Shown: in pieces, positions 1-8,332 of the stretch | Numbering within the stretch: the first letter of the stretch is position 1 | Layout: each line of letters opens with the position of its first letter | Assembly (NCBI RefSeq): GCF_014195545.1 | Contig: NZ_JACIBX010000006.1 | Location: 1 to 64,000, forward strand | Direction of reading: 5' to 3' | Source of the DNA: Limimaricola variabilis | GTDB taxonomy: Bacteria; Pseudomonadota; Alphaproteobacteria; Rhodobacterales; Rhodobacteraceae | DNA: 64,000 nt | Made by a program: the position numbers and the translations under genes | The notes under the pieces: generated by a model | What the model was told of the DNA's origin: nothing | What the model saw: the letters and a program-made list of their open reading frames with translations, nothing else | Database searches by the model: none

Positions 1-377
1 ATGGCTCTTCTCAGGAAATGGAGGGCGTAGAAGCCAAGCGTTCCGTCGAGCAGCAGGCAAGACTAAGGCGGCTTTGGGCCGCCAGGGTGGCGAGGCAGAA
101 AATTGAACTCGCCCTATGCCTATTCTGGGAGTCAGCCTCAAATCGGCAGCTCTGGGTTGAAGGAATAGCCAATAAAACCGCTAACATCCGCCAGATGGCC
201 CATGCTAGCGCAGCTCCCGCGGCACATGGTCATCCATAGCGCATATAGAAATGGAATTTGGCCTGCTCCACAGGGTGTTCAGGGACCTCTGACTGATAAG
301 GGCCGAAAAAGTGGTTCAGCCGACCTCTTTCACGAAGCGCAGTCTGCCTCGAAAGCCTCCCCCGCCCTAAAGCCAGA
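1..377. other. No gene recognised at the left end
   Basis: Only short open frames occur here, none with the strong third-position G+C of the true genes further right and none with a recognisable protein motif. By eye the base composition is more balanced than in the rest of the window. The stretch lies downstream of the tadG-like gene, which reads leftwards into it. I see no clear terminator, tRNA or repeat. A gene fragment from outside the window cannot be excluded. Confidence 0.5.
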
Positions 378-1715
378 TCACTCTGCCAGCCGATAATGAT
401 CGATGTGGAGATTGCCCTCCATGCCGAGCTCGTCACAGGCCATCATTTCCATGTTGGAGGTGCCGTCGATCTTCCCGCCTGCGATGATTGAGGCGCCCCT
501 CCCGGTTGCAAGGGACGAGAAAGTAACATCCCCCTGCGTGATGATTTGCCCCCCGTGCATCTGCATGTTGCTCGAGAAGCTCACTCCGCCAATGGCGAGC
601 AGCTGGGCGCCCCCGCCGGGCTGGCAGTTGTCGATACGGCCCAGACGAAAGGAGTTCGAACCCGAAATCGCTTTTTGTGCAGTGTTCGTGGTGGCGATAA
701 CCGCATTCTCGAGCGCCAGGCCGTTGCCGACCTTCACATCGCACGACGTCAGGATGACCGCGTTCCTGATCACCGCCTGCGTGGCGTGCGGATCGATGGT
801 GGCGGTCGCCCCGGAGCAGGCAATGCGATGGATACGGCCCGGCGTGAAATCGAGTGGTGTATACTTGTTCTGCGACAGGTTGATGACGGCCGAACTGGTC
901 AGGTAGCTCGGGTAGTGGGGCGAGCCGGGCTTCGACAGGTTGGCGATGATGTCCGGCAGGTGCCGGATCTCGCGAATGTCCTGCTTCTCGGTCTTGAGTG
1001 CGGCACCCAGCCCCGCGTTTTTTGTGAAACCGGAAGCTGGGATCTTGAGCAGGTCGAGGTTCGGCATGGACACGGCCGTGCCGGGCTCGAACAGGTTGTT
1101 GCTGTTCACCGACACGCGGGTGTTCGAATGGATACAGAAGCCGTTGAGATAGAGGTTGTTCGAACTTACCAGCACTGGGCCTTCGGCGGTGAACCCCTCC
1201 CGGAAGCATGGCGGCAGGAAACCTACGAAGACGGACGACGTTCGCACGTCCCAGCTATCTCGGCCGATAAGCTGACTGACGAAGCTCTCGATCGGGTTGC
1301 CCCGCTCTTGAAGGCGGCCTGTGTTCACGCGTATGGCCTTGCGCGAGGCGGGATCGGCAACAAACGAGCGTTGCACGTAATCGTAGGTTCCAAACTCGAA
1401 ATCGGAAGGGCGAATGAAGTCGCCGAAACGCGACTGCGGCATGGTCGATTGCACGAGGTTTATCGCGGCGACCTTGGCATCGTCCGAAGACATGGAACGT
1501 CGGTGGAAGAGGGCCGCATGGCCGGCCACGTCTGCTGCGACCTGAAGCCGGGTGCGCTCCGAATACGCGTGGGTTACATCGATGGCGAGGCCGCCGATTG
1601 CAGCCATGGCGAGGAAGACGAAAAGTCCGAACACTGTGCCCGAACCTGTTTCATCAGTGCTGAAGCGCCGTGTCTTGGCGATCAGCCCCAGCCAGAATCC
1701 GCGACCGGCCTGCAT
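378..1715 (-). CDS. TadG-like pilus-assembly / vWA-less membrane protein
   Basis: A 445-residue protein of the TadG type. The N-terminus has a hydrophobic helix at about residues 27-45, preceded by DETGSGT. It is followed by GGLAIDVTHAYSERTRLQVA and ADVAGHAALFHRR, the layout of the Flp pilus-assembly TadG N-terminal domain, in which a membrane anchor carries an exported body. No von Willebrand factor A metal motif is visible in the remaining 380 residues, which are rich in Asn, Ser and Gly and look like an extracytoplasmic domain. It lies 4 bases downstream of the TadE-like gene and is surely co-transcribed. Tad minor pilins help assemble tight-adherence pili. The ATPase and secretin genes are not in the window, so the pair may be solitary. 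Confidence 0.72.
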   Translation of the reverse strand: MQAGRGFWLGLIAKTRRFSTDETGSGTVFGLFVFLAMAAIGGLAIDVTHAYSERTRLQVAADVAGHAALFHRRSMSSDDAKVAAINLVQSTMPQSRFGDFIRPSDFEFGTYDYVQRSFVADPASRKAIRVNTGRLQERGNPIESFVSQLIGRDSWDVRTSSVFVGFLPPCFREGFTAEGPVLVSSNNLYLNGFCIHSNTRVSVNSNNLFEPGTAVSMPNLDLLKIPASGFTKNAGLGAALKTEKQDIREIRHLPDIIANLSKPGSPHYPSYLTSSAVINLSQNKYTPLDFTPGRIHRIACSGATATIDPHATQAVIRNAVILTSCDVKVGNGLALENAVIATTNTAQKAISGSNSFRLGRIDNCQPGGGAQLLAIGGVSFSSNMQMHGGQIITQGDVTFSSLATGRGASIIAGGKIDGTSNMEMMACDELGMEGNLHIDHYRLAE

Positions 1716-1719
1716 CCGC

Positions 1720-2124
1720 TCAGAACTCCATCATATGGCTGGACTGAATGGTGACCGTGGCGCCTTGGCCGATAGGCAGCGCCTGGGTAACCGTGAGATC
1801 GCGCAACGGGATCTTTGCTGTGGTCGAGATGATGCCAGTCCCGGGGTCGTATGTGGTTTGCGCGGTCACGGCCGTGCTGAAGCCTGCAAGGCGATCCTTG
1901 ATGAAGGTCTCGGTGGCGACGGTGGTCCGGATCTTGCCCACTGACAGTGCCCGGTTTGCGTCCTGCACCAACCGCGTAGCCTGAGCCTGTTTCAGGAAGA
2001 TCTGGCCGACATCCACGGTCACCAACAGCAGAAACGCGACCAACGGCACCCATAGCACGAACTCGATCGTGACGTTGCCGCTTTCATCTCTTTGAGCGGT
2101 TCTAAGGCTGTTCAGGAGACGCAA
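1720..2124 (-). CDS. TadE-like minor pilin
   Basis: A 134-residue protein with the TadE signature: a short basic N-terminus, then DESGNVTIEF and a hydrophobic helix (about residues 20-40), with the conserved Gly and Glu as in type IV-like pilins. The rest is a short exported domain with an all-beta look. In Tad systems TadE-type pseudopilins are processed by a prepilin peptidase and act with TadF and TadG in Flp pilus assembly or anchoring. It is the first gene of a two-gene unit with the TadG-like protein downstream. The family call is confident; involvement in an actual pilus is inferred, since no other tad genes are here. Confidence 0.75.
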   Translation of the reverse strand: MRLLNSLRTAQRDESGNVTIEFVLWVPLVAFLLLVTVDVGQIFLKQAQATRLVQDANRALSVGKIRTTVATETFIKDRLAGFSTAVTAQTTYDPGTGIISTTAKIPLRDLTVTQALPIGQGATVTIQSSHMMEF

Positions 2125-2420
2125 AGGATATCAGAGCCCAATTCTTATAGTCATCGTGACTATATATGCTTTCGAACACGCCTGAAATTGGGCGATGCCG
2201 GTGCAACCTTGTGGTGTGATCTGGGCCAACATCCTTACACGCACAAATCGACCTAGAAGATCGATGTGCCGAGTTGAAGGATTTTCTCGAGGCCGGTCAG
2301 GCGCTGACCGATCTCTGGCCGCCATCCATCCCGCTCCACTACACTTCGGGAGAGGTCAGGACCGCCGCGAATGGCTAGGCCGGATCACTGCGGGATTGGC
2401 CGCTTCCTTGCCCTGAGCTT

Positions 2421-2753
2421 TCAGGCGAGTTCCAAGACCGTGCGGCTTTCACCGCGCAGGCGCAGCACGGTGTCCCGAAGACGCTGAAGGACACGCGACA
2501 GCTCCAGCATGTCGAAATCGTTCCGGTCGAGCAGCGCCGCGAGATCGGCATGCGCCAGCGCCGTCTGCGATCGCGCCAGCGAGCCCGCCACCTTCTGGCG
2601 GCAGGTGTCGATGGTGCGCGCGGCGGCATCGAGCGCATGGCGCACGCGCAGCGTGTCGGCCTGGCGGCGCAGCAGCGACAGCACGGCGTCCACGTCGGCG
2701 ATGCTGCGCGAGATGGTGATGCTGTCGTAGTGGGAAGTGGTCGAATGGGTCAT
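2421..2753 (-). CDS. Hypothetical helical protein, 110 aa
   Basis: I do not recognise this protein. It is 110 residues, has no signal peptide or membrane helix, and is rich in Leu, Arg, Ala and Asp, with heptad-like spacing over most of its length (for example DAVLSLLRRQADTLRVRHAL), so it probably forms a helical bundle or coiled coil. Third codon positions are strongly G/C, which supports real coding. The start chosen is the ATG at 2753; the frame stays open about 250 bases further upstream, but that part reads as arginine- and proline-rich non-coding shadow. It stands alone, with empty flanks. Confidence 0.6.
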   Translation of the reverse strand: MTHSTTSHYDSITISRSIADVDAVLSLLRRQADTLRVRHALDAAARTIDTCRQKVAGSLARSQTALAHADLAALLDRNDFDMLELSRVLQRLRDTVLRLRGESRTVLELA

Positions 2754-3118
2754 GTATCGTTCGCTTTCGGTCCGGAGGGGCCTGCTTGGGGCCGCGCTCC
2801 TAAGATCTGGTGAATGACCCGCCTTCCGCCGCGGCGTCGGGCCGGCGGTGCAGGAGACGGGTTGCAAATAGGTTGCGCCTCCCGGCCGCCCTTCGAGGAG
2901 ACCAGTAGCGTCACGCAGAGCCGGCAATGCGCCTGAGGCCCGCGGGAATGGGGTGGCATCCGGCACCACGACGGGCAGCGCGAGATGTCGCGGCGAGGGC
3001 GTCACGAGGCAGCGGGCTTCGCGGGGCGCTCATCCCGCAATGGGACGCGTCGACCAAATCGGGAAGGGCAAAGCCCGAACCCGCAGCGAAACCCAGCATC
3101 TTGAGAGACCGGAGATAA
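2754..3118. other. Intergenic stretch, nothing recognised
   Basis: This 365-base gap separates the helical protein gene from tRNA-Phe. Several short open frames cross it on both strands, but they are arginine/proline-rich, mutually overlapping and lack ribosome binding sites. It presumably holds promoter sequence for the leftward gene and the 3' processing region upstream of nothing else that I can identify. Confidence 0.45.
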
Positions 3119-3193
3119 TGGTGCCCGGGGGCGGAATCGAACCACCGACACGAGGATTTTCAATCCACTGCTCTACCCCTGAGCTACCCGGGC
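3119..3193 (-). tRNA. tRNA-Phe (GAA)
   Basis: On the minus strand the sequence folds as a tRNA with acceptor arms GCCCGGG and CCCGGGC, D-arm GCTC/GAGC, anticodon loop TTGAAAA (anticodon GAA) and T-arm GGTGG-TTCGATT-CCGCC. The CCA end is encoded. The anticodon stem (GTGGA with TCCTC) has one T-T opposition at its second pair. It is 75 nt including CCA and stands alone between a hypothetical gene and yacG. Confidence 0.97.
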
Positions 3194-3289
3194 ACGGGGA
3201 TGAAGGCGTCTGCCGTCATCGGGTGGGGGCCTTCTAGGCGAGCCGCAGGGGGGTGTCCAGAGGCATTCGTAGGAAAAATCGCACCGCGC

Positions 3290-3484
3290 TCAATGCCGTC
3301 GCGGCGGCGTGTCACGGGCGGCCTCGGCCGCCTCGTCGGCGGCCCGTTCGATGTCTTCGGGATCGGTCGAAGGCACAGCGTAACCCCCGCCCAGCCAGCG
3401 GGCGAGATCCACGTCGGCGCAGCGCTTCGAGCAGAACGGCCGATACGCTTTCACCGTGTCCTTGCCGCAGATCGGACAGGACAT
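3290..3484 (-). CDS. yacG: DNA gyrase inhibitor / zinc-binding protein YacG
   Basis: A 64-residue zinc-ribbon protein with CPIC near the N-terminus (Cys3, Cys6) and Cys18 and Cys22 in CSKRC, the four-cysteine site of YacG. An acidic C-terminal tail follows. In E. coli YacG binds GyrB and inhibits gyrase. It is the last gene of the infA-maf-ribonuclease-yacG unit. The ATG at 3484 overlaps the ribonuclease stop as TGATG; a GTG one codon upstream is an alternative. Family membership is clear; the gyrase role here is by homology. Confidence 0.9.
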   Translation of the reverse strand: MSCPICGKDTVKAYRPFCSKRCADVDLARWLGGGYAVPSTDPEDIERAADEAAEAARDTPPRRH

Positions 3485-4521
3485 CACAGCCTCCCGAGCA
3501 GCCGAACCAGCGAGGGGCGCTCGCGCTTGCGCTGCAGTTCGAACAGCCCCATCGGGCTCCAGCCGACCAGCGAGGTCTCCACGGGATCGTTGCGGAACGA
3601 GGCGCGCAGCGACTGCTCGAGCTGCTTGCGATGCGCCTTGGACATCGGCGCGAAGTCCACGACGATCTGGCCGCCCAGGCCGCGCAGCCTCAGCGCACGC
3701 GGCAATGCGCGGGCGGCGGCGAGGTTGGTCTTGAGCGCCGCGGCGGGCGAGGTGTCGCCGCCGGTGTTGACATCGACCGCCACCAGTGCCCGGGTCGGCT
3801 CGACATAGATCGTGCCTTCGCCGGTGGCGACACGCGGCTGCTTGAGGGCCTCGATCTGATCGAGCACGCCTTCGCGCTCGAAACCGCCCGGCTCGGTCAC
3901 CACGTCGGTCGCGTTCCAGTCGCGCCAGGCCAGCAGATGCGGCCCATCGCCCTCGGTCAGCGCCTCGGGCTGGTCGCCGGCCGCATCGGCCGTCACCGCA
4001 ATGGACAGGTCCCGCATCGCGGCAATGTCTTCGACGATATCGTCCTCGGCCGCGCCGGCGCAGGCCGAGCGGAGAATCAGGCCGAGATCCTCGGACGCAC
4101 CCTCCATGCCCTCCTCGGCGAGAATGCGCAGCCGGGCCCGCTCCTCATCCTCGGTGATGGCACGCGAGATGTTGAGGCCGGGCGCGCCGGGGGTGACGAT
4201 GGCGTAGCGGCTCTTGAACAGCACCCGATCGGTGAGCGGCACGGCCTTGCCGTCCTCGGCGACGCCGGTGACCTGCACCAGCAAAGCCTGGCCAGGGCGC
4301 AGCCCCTTGCCCTGCCGCAGGAAGCCGGTGAGGCCCTCGGGCAGGCGCACCATCATGCCGCCCTGCCCCTTCAATGGCCGGTCGCAGATGGCGCGGTAGA
4401 TCGCGCCGGGGCGCGGCGCGTCGCCCTCCTCGATCAGCAGGTCGTCGAGCTGACCATCGACCAGAAGGGCCGCGGCTTCGCGGTCGCCGAGATGGTCGAG
4501 GACGATGCGGCGTCCCTTCAT
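3484..4521 (-). CDS. Ribonuclease E/G family protein
   Basis: A 345-residue member of the RNase E/G family, shorter than E. coli RNase G (about 489). An S1-like region lies near residues 30-110. The catalytic aspartates are both visible, in VDVNTG (about 249-254) and VVDFAPM (Asp289). The zinc-link cysteines and small domain of full-length enzymes are absent, which is usual for this compact alphaproteobacterial paralogue. It would act in the cytoplasm on structured or 5'-monophosphate RNA. Its ATG overlaps the maf stop as ATGA, and its end overlaps yacG, so expression is coupled. A separate full-length RNase E is presumably elsewhere. Confidence 0.85.
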   Translation of the reverse strand: MKGRRIVLDHLGDREAAALLVDGQLDDLLIEEGDAPRPGAIYRAICDRPLKGQGGMMVRLPEGLTGFLRQGKGLRPGQALLVQVTGVAEDGKAVPLTDRVLFKSRYAIVTPGAPGLNISRAITEDEERARLRILAEEGMEGASEDLGLILRSACAGAAEDDIVEDIAAMRDLSIAVTADAAGDQPEALTEGDGPHLLAWRDWNATDVVTEPGGFEREGVLDQIEALKQPRVATGEGTIYVEPTRALVAVDVNTGGDTSPAAALKTNLAAARALPRALRLRGLGGQIVVDFAPMSKAHRKQLEQSLRASFRNDPVETSLVGWSPMGLFELQRKRERPSLVRLLGRL

Positions 4522-5123
4522 GCGTGTTCTCCGTGAACGGGATATCCGGCCGCCGTCAGCAGCCCGGCAGTTTCCGCCAGGGGCAGACCGACCACGCCGG
4601 TGAAGGATCCGTTGATCCAGGGAATGAAGGCCCCGGCGGGGCCCTGAATGGCATAGCCCCCGGCCTTGCCCTGCCAATCGCCGGTGGCAAGGTAGGCGTT
4701 GACCTCGGGGTTCGACAGCCGCTTCATCTTGACCGCCGTCTCGACCTCACGCGCCCAGACGCGGTCGCCGCGACGCACTGCGACAGCGGTGATGACGGTG
4801 TGGCGCCGACCTGAAAGCATATGCAGGAAACGGGCGGCTTCGGTCGCGTCTACAGGCTTGCCCATGATGCGACGGCCCAGCGCCACGGTAGTGTCGGCGC
4901 AAAGCAGCACCTCACCCTCGTCGAGCGCGACGGCGCGGGCCTTTTCGTCCGCGATGCGTCGCGCATAGGCGCGCGGCAACTCGCCACGATGCGGGGTCTC
5001 GTCGATGTCGGGGGGGCGGACGTCGTTCGGCGCGAGGCCGATCTGCGCCAGCAATTCGCGGCGGCGCGGCGAGGCCGAGCCGAGGATCAGCCTCAGCCCG
5101 CTCTCGGGCGGCAGCGCGCTCAT
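4518..5123 (-). CDS. maf: Maf family nucleotide pyrophosphatase
   Basis: A 201-residue Maf protein. The nucleotide-binding signature [11 protein letters not shown] lies at residues 15-25, the conserved acidic motif is in [10 protein letters not shown], and GKP and SGRRHTV follow in the expected order. Maf enzymes hydrolyse non-canonical or pyrimidine nucleoside triphosphates to monophosphates, a house-cleaning role, and some are tied to septum control. It lies 7 bases downstream of infA and overlaps the ribonuclease gene by 4 bases. Full length with no missing motif; which nucleotide subfamily is uncertain. Confidence 0.92.
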   Translation of the reverse strand: MSALPPESGLRLILGSASPRRRELLAQIGLAPNDVRPPDIDETPHRGELPRAYARRIADEKARAVALDEGEVLLCADTTVALGRRIMGKPVDATEAARFLHMLSGRRHTVITAVAVRRGDRVWAREVETAVKMKRLSNPEVNAYLATGDWQGKAGGYAIQGPAGAFIPWINGSFTGVVGLPLAETAGLLTAAGYPVHGEHA

Positions 5124-5130
5124 GAGCGCG

Positions 5131-5349
5131 TCAGCGGAAGCGGTAGTTGATCCGACCCTTGGTCAGATCGTAGGGGGTCATCTCGACTTGCACCTTGTCA
5201 CCCGCGAGGACGCGGATCCGGTTCTTGCGAAGTTTACCCGCCGTATGCGCGATGATCTCATGGCCGTTTTCCAGCTCGACCCTGAACGTCGCATTCGGCA
5301 GGAGTTCCTTCACGACACCGGGAAATTCGAGCAGTTCTTCCTTGGCCAT
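5131..5349 (-). CDS. infA: Translation initiation factor IF-1
   Basis: A 72-residue S1/OB-fold protein starting [20 protein letters not shown] and ending KGRINYRFR, the standard IF-1 sequence. It binds the 30S A site during initiation. The frame could start nine codons upstream, but MAKEE is the conserved family start. It heads the leftward infA-maf-ribonuclease-yacG operon; the 230 bases upstream must carry its promoter back to back with that of the PRC-barrel gene. Confidence 0.96.
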   Translation of the reverse strand: MAKEELLEFPGVVKELLPNATFRVELENGHEIIAHTAGKLRKNRIRVLAGDKVQVEMTPYDLTKGRINYRFR

Positions 5350-5583
5350 GGTCTCTCCGTCCAGTGAAACCCGCATTTGCGGGCCATGGCGCGTAGATGC
5401 GCCCTCGGCGCGCGGATTTCAAGTGCAAACAGGACCGCGTCCCGATCCGGGTCTCGCAGTCTTTCGCGGCATTATTCGCGCAGGCCGCCGACGGGCACAA
5501 TCAAAATTTCGTAAAGAACCCGGGAACGCCCGGCGACATGCGCCGTTGTGTCGCCGAAGCGAAGCATAAGACGGGAGAGACCC

Positions 5584-7188
5584 ATGAACACGCGGATGAC
5601 GAAGCTGCTGCTGTCGACGGCGCTGACACTGCCGATGGCGGCCGCCGCTCAGGCCCAGACCACCGACGCCACCTGCTCCGATCTCGAGCTGCTGCTGACG
5701 GAACAGATGACGGACGGTGTGCCTGCCGATGTTGGCATGACCGAAGAAGAGGTTCTGGCCCTGATCGAAGCCGAGGACGACGCGCAGTGCGCCGTCGCCT
5801 ATGTCGAGCTCGAGCGCGTGGTGCTGGTCGAGGGTGAAGGCGCCGAGGCCGAGGCCGAACTGGCGGAGACCGAGCGCACCGTGGTGCGGCTCGAGGACGA
5901 GGTGGTGATCGAGGGCATGGTGTACCTCGAGCAGAGCCAACCCAGCGTCAACGTGGAAACCGGCCAGACCGAGATCATGGTCGACCAGGCGCAGCCCGAC
6001 GTGACGGTCAACGAAGCCGGCGCCGAGATCCTGGTGCGTCAGGCCCCCGCCACGATCACCATGGACATGCCGCAGCCGACCATCCGTATCGAGCAGCCGG
6101 CGCCCGAGATTATCATCACCATGCCCGACCCGTCGGTCGACGTGGCCAACGCCCAGCCGCAGGTCGAAGTGCGCCAGGCCGAGCCGATCGTAACCGTCAA
6201 CCAGGCGCGTCCGAAGGTCGATCTCGAGCTGCAGCGTGCCCCCGAGGGCTCCGAGGGCGGCATCCAGGTGACCGACCGCGCCACCGGCGAGACCTTTGCG
6301 CCCGGCACCGAGGGCGAGGTTCGTGCGATCGAAGAGGCCGACGTTCAGCTGACCACGGTCGAGCCGATCGTGACCCTCCAGGAGAACGCGGACCAGCAGG
6401 CCAATGTCTCCGTTCAGCGCGCCGAGCCGACGATCCGCTTCGAGAGCGCCGAGCCGGTGATCAACTTCACTCAGGCCGGCGAGCCGGTGATCGAGATGGT
6501 GCAGACTGGCGAGCCCGTGGTGACCATCAACGAAGCCGCCGTCGAGGGCGAAGCTGCCGCTGCGATGGACGCGCCGGAAGCCGAAGCCGAGATGGAGACC
6601 GAGGCCCCCGAGGCCGAGATGGAAACCGAGCTCGAGACCGAGACCGAGGAGATGGAGACCGAGCTCGAGACCGAGGCCGAGGAAATGGAGACCGAGGTAG
6701 AGGGCGCGGCCGAAGCGCTCGAGACCGAGGTTGAAGAGGCCGCTGCCGAGACCGAGGCTGCCGTCGAGGGCGTCGCTGCCGAGGCCGAAGCTGAGGTGGA
6801 AGGCGAAATGGCCGAGGTCGAGACCGTCGAGGCGGAAACCGCCGAGATGACCGAAGAAGCCGACATCGTCGCCACTGGTCCGGTTGTGGAGCGTGAAGGC
6901 TTCGCGATGATCCCCGCCAACGAGATCGCCGTGACCGACCTCGAAGGTTCGACCGTCTACGGCATCAATGACGAGCGGATCGGCGACATCGGCGACATCA
7001 TGGTCAGCGATCAGGGCCAGATCCAGGAAGTGATCGTCGAAGTCGGCGGCTTCCTCGGCATCGGCGAAAAGCCGGTCGCCATCCCCTTCGACCAGATGAG
7101 CGTCCTGCGTTCGGAAGCCGGTGAAGTCCGCGTCTTCATCGAAGCGACCGAGGAGCAGCTCGAGTCGATGCAGGAAGTCGAGCAGTAA
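5584..7188 (+). CDS. Secreted repeat protein with C-terminal PRC-barrel
   Basis: A 534-residue exported protein. A signal peptide (MNTRMTKLLLSTALTLPMAA, cleavage near AQA) is followed by a short two-cysteine region. Next comes a long array of alternating polar/hydrophobic segments of the type QPxVxVxxxxPxIxV (about residues 115-320), which should form stacked beta strands. A very acidic Glu/Thr/Ala stretch follows (about 330-435), then a PRC-barrel domain (IANE-like start, DERIGDIGDIMVSDQG and VGGFLGIGEKPVAIPF). The ATG at 5584 has GGGAGAG just upstream; a start 12 codons earlier would spoil the signal peptide. A strong terminator follows. The function is unknown; a periplasmic or surface ion-binding role is a guess from acidity. 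Confidence 0.8.
   Translation: MNTRMTKLLLSTALTLPMAAAAQAQTTDATCSDLELLLTEQMTDGVPADVGMTEEEVLALIEAEDDAQCAVAYVELERVVLVEGEGAEAEAELAETERTVVRLEDEVVIEGMVYLEQSQPSVNVETGQTEIMVDQAQPDVTVNEAGAEILVRQAPATITMDMPQPTIRIEQPAPEIIITMPDPSVDVANAQPQVEVRQAEPIVTVNQARPKVDLELQRAPEGSEGGIQVTDRATGETFAPGTEGEVRAIEEADVQLTTVEPIVTLQENADQQANVSVQRAEPTIRFESAEPVINFTQAGEPVIEMVQTGEPVVTINEAAVEGEAAAAMDAPEAEAEMETEAPEAEMETELETETEEMETELETEAEEMETEVEGAAEALETEVEEAAAETEAAVEGVAAEAEAEVEGEMAEVETVEAETAEMTEEADIVATGPVVEREGFAMIPANEIAVTDLEGSTVYGINDERIGDIGDIMVSDQGQIQEVIVEVGGFLGIGEKPVAIPFDQMSVLRSEAGEVRVFIEATEEQLESMQEVEQ
6577..6870 (+). repeat. Imperfect GAGACCGAG-type coding repeat
   Basis: Within the PRC-barrel gene the DNA repeats short units built on GAGACCGAG, GAGATGGAGACC and GAGGCCGAG, encoding runs such as EMETE and ELETE. 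Such tandem units are prone to slippage, so the length of this acidic linker may vary between strains. It is protein low-complexity sequence, not a CRISPR or mobile repeat. Confidence 0.7.
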
Positions 7189-7215
7189 GCTTCGCTTTCC
7201 GGACCTTGATCACGA

Positions 7216-7241
7216 AGGCCGCCCCTCGGGGCGGCCTTTTC
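7216..7241 (+). terminator. Rho-independent terminator after PRC-barrel gene
   Basis: The inverted repeat GGCCGCCCC / GGGGCGGCC with a two-base loop is followed by TTTT. It begins about 28 bases after the PRC-barrel stop codon. Confidence 0.9.
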
Positions 7242-7398
7242 TGTATTACTGCCTAGTAAGGGACGTTCGGGCCGCTGGGCGCCTGTCGTGGTTCGGCGTG
7301 CCGAGGCACCCTCCTATCAGGCGTCTTTCCAGCCTTTGGCGTACGGCAATGTCGTTTCTGGTGGTTCGGCGCGCGCGTTGCGAGGATGTCCGGCGCGA

Positions 7399-7869
7399 TC
7401 AGCTTCGCGGCGGCCCCCAGCGATCGATCAGCCGTTCGACGATCATGTCGCGGGTCTGGCGATAGCTGCGCAGCCGATCCTCGCGCCCTTCGCCCAGCCC
7501 GGTCGGGTCGAGCACCGGCCAGTATTCGACCTCGAGATGATAGCAGGCGGTCAGGTCGAGCGCCCGCCGCTGGCTCGCCGGCGACAACGCCAAGATCAGG
7601 TCGAAAGAGGACAGGTCGTCGCCCCAGTTGTGCATCTCGTCGAAGCTGCGCGAGCGGTGGCGATGCAGCTCGACCCCGATCTCCGCGCAGACGGTAATGG
7701 CGAAGCCGTCTATCTCGAGATCGTTCTTCACGCCCACCGACTGGATGTAGCAGTCGGTGCCGTAGAACTTCTTCATGATGCCCTCGGCCATGGGGGACCG
7801 GACGGCGTTGTGATCGCAGCAGAACAGAACCGATTGGGGGAGAGGCTGCAAAGGGGCGGCCAACTCCAT
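7399..7869 (-). CDS. Low-molecular-weight protein-tyrosine phosphatase family
   Basis: A 156-residue protein with the phosphatase P-loop C-x5-R-S at residues 18-25 (CDHNAVRS) and an Asp-Pro pair in YWPVLDPTG near the C-terminus, where the general acid of the family lies. Members remove phosphate from tyrosine; arsenate reductases share the fold, so the substrate is open. The ATG at 7869 sits one base after the UPF0262 stop, making it the last gene of the murA-hisD operon. It is a little longer at the N-terminus than classical members. The catalytic residues appear intact. Confidence 0.85.
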   Translation of the reverse strand: MELAAPLQPLPQSVLFCCDHNAVRSPMAEGIMKKFYGTDCYIQSVGVKNDLEIDGFAITVCAEIGVELHRHRSRSFDEMHNWGDDLSSFDLILALSPASQRRALDLTACYHLEVEYWPVLDPTGLGEGREDRLRSYRQTRDMIVERLIDRWGPPRS

Positions 7870-7870
7870 A

Positions 7871-8332
7871 TCAGGCCCCGAAATGCAGCACGCAGATGAG
7901 GGTGAACAGCCGGCGCGCCGTGTCGGTATCGACCTCTGCCTTGCCCTCCAGCCGCTCCTGAAGCACGCGGGCACCCTCGTTGTGGATGCCGCGACGCGCC
8001 ATGTCGATGGTCTCGATCTGGCTCGGCGGCAGCGTCTTCACCGCGTCGTAATAGCTTTCGCAGATCTGGAAGTAATCCTTCACCACCTGCCGGAACGGTC
8101 CGAGCGAGAGGTGGAACTCGGCCGCCTTGTCGCCGCCGACCGTCGCCACGTCGAAGACCAGCCGCTTCTCGCGGATGCCCAGACCGAGGTGATAGGGCCC
8201 CGTGTCGCGGCCCGGCAGGGCGAAGCTGTTCTCCTCGAGCAGGTCGAACACCGCGACCCGGCGCTCCTGCTCGATCTCCGGCGTCGGCGCCTGCCCCGCA
8301 TCGTCGAGCCGGATCTCGGCGATCCGGGTCAT
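7871..8332 (-). CDS. UPF0262 family protein
   Basis: A 153-residue soluble protein of the UPF0262 family, conserved in alphaproteobacteria and of unknown function. Recognisable segments are the N-terminal RIAEIRLDD, GPYHLGLGIREKRLVFDV and the C-terminal RRLFTLICVLHFGA. No signal peptide or membrane helix. Its ATG overlaps the hisD stop as ATGA, and the phosphatase gene follows one base later. The constant neighbourhood with hisD and the phosphatase is typical of Rhodobacteraceae but does not reveal a role. Confidence 0.85.
   Translation of the reverse strand: MTRIAEIRLDDAGQAPTPEIEQERRVAVFDLLEENSFALPGRDTGPYHLGLGIREKRLVFDVATVGGDKAAEFHLSLGPFRQVVKDYFQICESYYDAVKTLPPSQIETIDMARRGIHNEGARVLQERLEGKAEVDTDTARRLFTLICVLHFGA

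Noticed and set aside
6577-6870. Possible CRISPR or mobile repeat
   Set aside because: The repeat units have no regular spacers, are in frame with the PRC-barrel gene and encode an acidic linker.
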